A program made the position numbers and the translations under genes. Positions 60,762-64,000 of a stretch of DNA of 64,000 nucleotides are shown one piece after another. The stretch comes from Bacteroidia bacterium. GTDB taxonomy: Bacteria > Bacteroidota > Bacteroidia > SXHM01. A model generated the notes under the pieces. The model was not told the origin of the DNA, searched no databases, and saw nothing but the letters and a program-made list of their open reading frames with translations. The stretch covers positions 1,230,482-1,294,481 of the forward strand of contig JAJVIC010000009.1 of the NCBI GenBank assembly GCA_022072225.1, in the 5' to 3' direction. Position 1 is the stretch's first letter. Each line of letters starts with the position of its first letter.

Positions 60762-62498
60762 ATGCATAATAAAATAAGTAAGGCGGCAGAAGGCATACGC
60801 GACAGTTTTGATAAGTTTCATGTAGAGTTTAAAATAATGACTCATCATGCTGCGTTGCGTTTTGAGCATCGCGACTGGCAGGCGATACAGGGAGACAGCA
60901 TGGAGCGACTTGACCATTATAAAAAATATGTTACCGCATCGGTTGAGCATACCCGAGAGCTTTTAAGCGATAAAATAAACGACCATGCAACATGGGCTGA
61001 GTTGAAAAAGAAATTTTCAGAGCTGGTTTCTCATCGTTATGATGGGCCTATCGTGGAAACATTTTTTAATTCAGTGTTGCGCAAAATTTTTATTTCGGAA
61101 GGTATAAACGAAGAAATTGAGTTCATTGATTTTGATCGCGATGTAATTTTTGTAAATCCCGATCAGCCTATATATAATTCATTTTTCTTAGGTAGTGATA
61201 CTATTGAAATTGTGGTGCGCAGAATTATGGCATCATACAATTTTAATGTTTCGTTCGCAGATTTTGAAGCCGATGTTGTATACATGACTGAACGGTTTAC
61301 AAAAGCGGTTCGCAAAAATTTTGTCAAGATTTCGTTTGACCGTGTGGATATGTTGCGCTCGGTGTTTTATCGGAATAAAGGTGCTTACCTGGTAGGTCGT
61401 ATTATTAAAGGCAATAAGTTTATTCCCGTTGTTATTCCGCTGGTAAATAGTGAAAAGGGAGTGGAAGTTGATAATGTATTATTGACACAGGATGAGATCA
61501 GCATCGTGTTCAGTTTTACCCGTTCCTACTTTTTTGTGGAAGCCGAAAATCCGGCTGAACTCATTCACTTTCTTCGACCGCTGATGCCGCAAAAGGCGGT
61601 TTCTGAATTATACAGTTCTATCGGATATAACCGCCATGCCAAAACCGTTTTATACCGGGAAATTTATCAGCATCTTGAAAAAACTGACGAGAAATTTATA
61701 GTAGCTCCGGGTATTAAGGGTATGGTAATGTCGGTGTTTACGCTACCAACCTATAACATGGTTTTTAAGGTGATTAAAGATGTTTTTAAACCGCCAAAAA
61801 CAGTTACCAGGAAACAGGTTGTTGAAACCTATCGCTTTGTGTTTATGCATGACAGGGTAGGGCGTATGGCCGACCCGCAGGAGTTCGAATATCTTAAATT
61901 TCCGGTCAGCCGGTTTGAACCCGAAGTGTTGGATGAGTTGTTGTCGCTGGCATCGGAGGCAGTTTATGTTGAGGGTGATACAGTAGTAATCCGCCAGTTA
62001 TTTACCGAACGAAAAATGATTCCGCTTAATATTTATCTTGCCGAAGCGGATAGGGAAAAAGCAAAAAATGCCTCACTTGACTATGGCAACGCAATAAAAG
62101 AACTGGCGGCTGCCAATATTTTTCCAGGTGATTTGCTGATGAAAAATTTTGGTGTAACCCGTCACGGGCGTGTGGTTTTTTATGATTATGATGAAATTTG
62201 CTTTTTGACCGATTGTAATTTCCGTAACAAACCCGAACCGAGAAGCCATGAAGAAGAATATTCTTCGGAAACATGGTTTACCGTTGCTGAACACGATGTG
62301 TTTCCTGAAGAATTCAGGGCATTTATGTTACCCTCAGGTGAATTGAGAGATATCTTTCTTAAGTATCATAAGGACTTATTTACCGTAGAGTTCTGGAAAA
62401 ACATGCAGCATAAGCATTTAACAGGACAGGTAATTGATTTCTTTCCTTATCAGCGCAGAAAAGCGCGCAAAGAAGAAGGTGTATTGAAACTAGAGTAA
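60762..62498 (+). CDS. aceK: isocitrate dehydrogenase kinase/phosphatase
   Basis: 578 residues, full AceK length. The ATP-binding region (VAPGIKGMVMSVFTLPTYNM, about 313-332) and the catalytic kinase-like region agree with E. coli AceK: QLFTERKMIPLNIYLAEADR, IFPGDLLMKNFGVTRHGRVV with Asp 457, FYDYDEICFLTD with Asp 475 and Glu 478, and DVFPEEFRAF. The enzyme phosphorylates and dephosphorylates isocitrate dehydrogenase to steer carbon into the glyoxylate shunt. Its usual neighbours aceA and aceB are absent from this window, and the gene is best known from Proteobacteria. Confidence 0.95.
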   Translation: MHNKISKAAEGIRDSFDKFHVEFKIMTHHAALRFEHRDWQAIQGDSMERLDHYKKYVTASVEHTRELLSDKINDHATWAELKKKFSELVSHRYDGPIVETFFNSVLRKIFISEGINEEIEFIDFDRDVIFVNPDQPIYNSFFLGSDTIEIVVRRIMASYNFNVSFADFEADVVYMTERFTKAVRKNFVKISFDRVDMLRSVFYRNKGAYLVGRIIKGNKFIPVVIPLVNSEKGVEVDNVLLTQDEISIVFSFTRSYFFVEAENPAELIHFLRPLMPQKAVSELYSSIGYNRHAKTVLYREIYQHLEKTDEKFIVAPGIKGMVMSVFTLPTYNMVFKVIKDVFKPPKTVTRKQVVETYRFVFMHDRVGRMADPQEFEYLKFPVSRFEPEVLDELLSLASEAVYVEGDTVVIRQLFTERKMIPLNIYLAEADREKAKNASLDYGNAIKELAAANIFPGDLLMKNFGVTRHGRVVFYDYDEICFLTDCNFRNKPEPRSHEEEYSSETWFTVAEHDVFPEEFRAFMLPSGELRDIFLKYHKDLFTVEFWKNMQHKHLTGQVIDFFPYQRRKARKEEGVLKLE

Positions 62499-62592
62499 AT
62501 CGTTTACTGGTGTTCGGTAATCAGTATTCGGTGTTATCTGGCTACTGACCATTGACCAACGACTACGGACTATTGACTATCTTTGCCTTGCT
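62499..62592 (+). promoter_or_regulatory. short-repeat leader with -7 box before the LptF/G gene
   Basis: Contains repeated short words (TTCGGT at 62515 and 62527; TTGAC at 62552 and 62573; GACTA at 62561 and 62576) and TATCTTTG at 62578-62585, a perfect -7 box. TTG 62552 is 23 bases upstream. Transcription would begin within a few bases of the TTG start codon at 62593, so the mRNA may be leaderless. Confidence 0.5.
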
Positions 62593-64000
62593 TTGAAAAA
62601 ACTCCATCAGTTAGTTTTAAAATCTTATATCGGGCCATTCGTCCTTACTTTTTTTATTTCCCTGTTTATTCTGGTAATGCAGTGGCTGTGGAAATATATT
62701 GATGACTTAGTAGGCAAAGGTTTGGAATGGTATGTTGTATCAGAACTTTTGTTTTTTGCTTCTGCAAGCCTTGTGCCGCTGGCATTACCGCTGGCCATAC
62801 TGCTTTCTTCCATTATGACTTTTGGAAACATGGGCGAGCATTATGAACTGGTAGCTTTTAAAACAGCAGGAATTTCGCTTTGGAGAATAATGTACCCGCT
62901 TATTATTACTTCCGTTTTAATCAGCACAGGAGCTTTCTACTTTTCAAACAATGTAATTCCTATTGCCAATTTAAAAATGGGAACATTGCTATACGATATA
63001 CGTCAGCAACGTCCGGCATTGAATATTAAAGAAGGTGTTTTTTATGATGGCATTGAAGGCTACGTTATGAAAGTAAAAAGCAAAAGCGAAAACGGTCAGG
63101 TAATGAATGATATTCTGATTTATGACCATACCGAAAGACAAGGCAACACTAAGGTAATTATTGCCGAAAAAGGAAGAATGGAAATATCGAAAGATACCAT
63201 GATTATGTCGCTGACACTTTACAACGGTTACAGCTATAAAGAGGAACAAACCCCGCGCAGACAAAAAGGTAATTATCCGCATTTGCGTACTTCCTTTAAA
63301 ATCGATACCATTCGCTTTGATTTAAGTGCTTTCAAACTTTCGCGCAGCGATGAATCTATTTTTAAAGATAATTACCAGATGTTGAATATTGCTCAGCTTG
63401 AGAGAAGCCGTGATACGCTTCAGCTTAAATTAGATAAGCGCAGAGTGGAAATGGCTCTAAATATTTCATCGGGTTTTAAGTATTTCAATGCACCGCAATT
63501 ATACGTTGATACCGATAGTGCAAAATCTGACAGTAATAAGATTTCTTTTTCAGAAGATATTCTTGCAAATTTTAATCATGATGATAAAATAAAAGTTGTA
63601 CATACAGCACTGGAGCAGGTACGCAGCCGCGAGCTCTATATCAGCGCAGCACTGGCCGATAATTTTTCAAGAACAAAGGTTATCAATAGACATAAAATTG
63701 AGTGGCATCGTAAGTTCACACTTTCCTTTGCCTGCCTGGTGCTGTTTTTTATCGGTGCTCCTTTGGGTGCTATTATTCGAAAAGGCGGATTGGGTGTGCC
63801 CGTTGTTATTTCTATTCTGCTCTTCATTTTTTATCACATTGTTTCCATAACGGGCGAAAAATTTGTGAAAGAAGGTTTATGGATTGCCTGGCGCGGCATG
63901 TGGATGTCGTCACTGATTTTGTTACCGCTGGGTATTTTTCTCACATGGAAAGCTACTACCGATTCCGGATTGTTTAATGCCGATGCTTACCTGAAACCAT
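62593..64000 (+). CDS. LptF/LptG family LPS export permease, partial
   Basis: About 469 residues visible; it runs off the right edge. Start is TTG at 62593 (read as MKKLHQLVLKSYIGPFVLTF), which fits the family start and leaves no ATG upstream. N-terminal membrane helices (TFFISLFILVMQWLWKYIDD, LVPLALPLAILLSSIMTFGN), the large beta-jellyroll periplasmic part (FKLSRSDESIFKDNYQMLNI), and C-terminal helices (FTLSFACLVLFFIGAPLGAI, GVPVVISILLFIFYHIVSIT). With LptB it moves LPS out of the inner membrane. LptF or LptG cannot be told apart here. Confidence 0.92.
   Translation, partial: MKKLHQLVLKSYIGPFVLTFFISLFILVMQWLWKYIDDLVGKGLEWYVVSELLFFASASLVPLALPLAILLSSIMTFGNMGEHYELVAFKTAGISLWRIMYPLIITSVLISTGAFYFSNNVIPIANLKMGTLLYDIRQQRPALNIKEGVFYDGIEGYVMKVKSKSENGQVMNDILIYDHTERQGNTKVIIAEKGRMEISKDTMIMSLTLYNGYSYKEEQTPRRQKGNYPHLRTSFKIDTIRFDLSAFKLSRSDESIFKDNYQMLNIAQLERSRDTLQLKLDKRRVEMALNISSGFKYFNAPQLYVDTDSAKSDSNKISFSEDILANFNHDDKIKVVHTALEQVRSRELYISAALADNFSRTKVINRHKIEWHRKFTLSFACLVLFFIGAPLGAIIRKGGLGVPVVISILLFIFYHIVSITGEKFVKEGLWIAWRGMWMSSLILLPLGIFLTWKATTDSGLFNADAYLKP

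Overview
The window is a chromosomal segment of a Bacteroidota bacterium. The evidence is: two proteins with C-terminal type IX secretion (T9SS) sorting domains, a TonB-dependent receptor with a carboxypeptidase-like regulatory domain, many short lipoproteins, TAnnTTTG-type -7 promoter boxes, and starts without Shine-Dalgarno sequences. Gene order (thrS-infC-rpmI-rplT, tig-clpP-clpX, DUF3822-rsmD) also fits. I cannot fix the genus; a Chitinophagales/Sphingobacteriales-like lineage is an inference. I see no prophage, IS element, CRISPR array or rRNA.

Layout. 1-5542: partial rlmD (-), an SRPBCC protein, and the translation cluster thrS-infC-rpmI-rplT (-). 5748-7569: a small secreted protein and two tandem FKBP isomerases. 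7686-11823: operon DUF4197-galT-galK-GT-C membrane enzyme. 11830-14133: TonB receptor (-). 14322-16486: DUF3822-rsmD-DUF1295 operon. 16664-27705: a 3608-residue T9SS surface protein preceded in the same operon by a 68-residue PID-CTERM-like protein. 28043-32961: YkgJ protein, MBL hydrolase, S41 protease, then a divergent cupin/TetR pair with two operator palindromes. 33079-39144: CAP protein, YceI, MarR, lipoprotein, DUF885 peptidase, acyltransferase. 39214-45560: aminotransferase, panE, ExbB/ExbD pair, THUMP methyltransferase, flavin reductase. 45697-49615: tRNA-Leu(UAG), tig, clpP, lipoprotein, clpX. 49612-57462: sterol desaturase family, tRNA-Leu(GAG), two secreted proteins, arylsulfotransferase, NamZ/DUF1343, LolC/E-type permease, cdaA. 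57511-64000: two lipoproteins with a polytopic membrane protein, aceK, and a partial LptF/LptG permease.

How genes work together. Protein synthesis and quality control are represented by thrS/infC/rpmI/rplT, rlmD, rsmD, a THUMP methyltransferase, trigger factor and ClpXP. The envelope is represented by TonB/ExbBD, LptF/G, a LolC/E-type permease, NamZ, S41 protease and T9SS cargo. Galactose enters metabolism through galT/galK; galE is not in this window.

The most unusual content is in repeats. Five short hairpin elements between 39157 and 47202 share one frame, GTCM-[4-nt stem]-loop-[4-nt stem]-TCNN. Their stems change in a compensatory way and their loops are swapped, and four of them form two outward-facing inverted pairs, as in REPIN-type elements. 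They supply coding sequence to one gene end. A second palindromic family sits in frame inside two genes. There is also a 41-bp tandem array with exact period (40590-40972) and a degenerate palindromic array (28650-28892).
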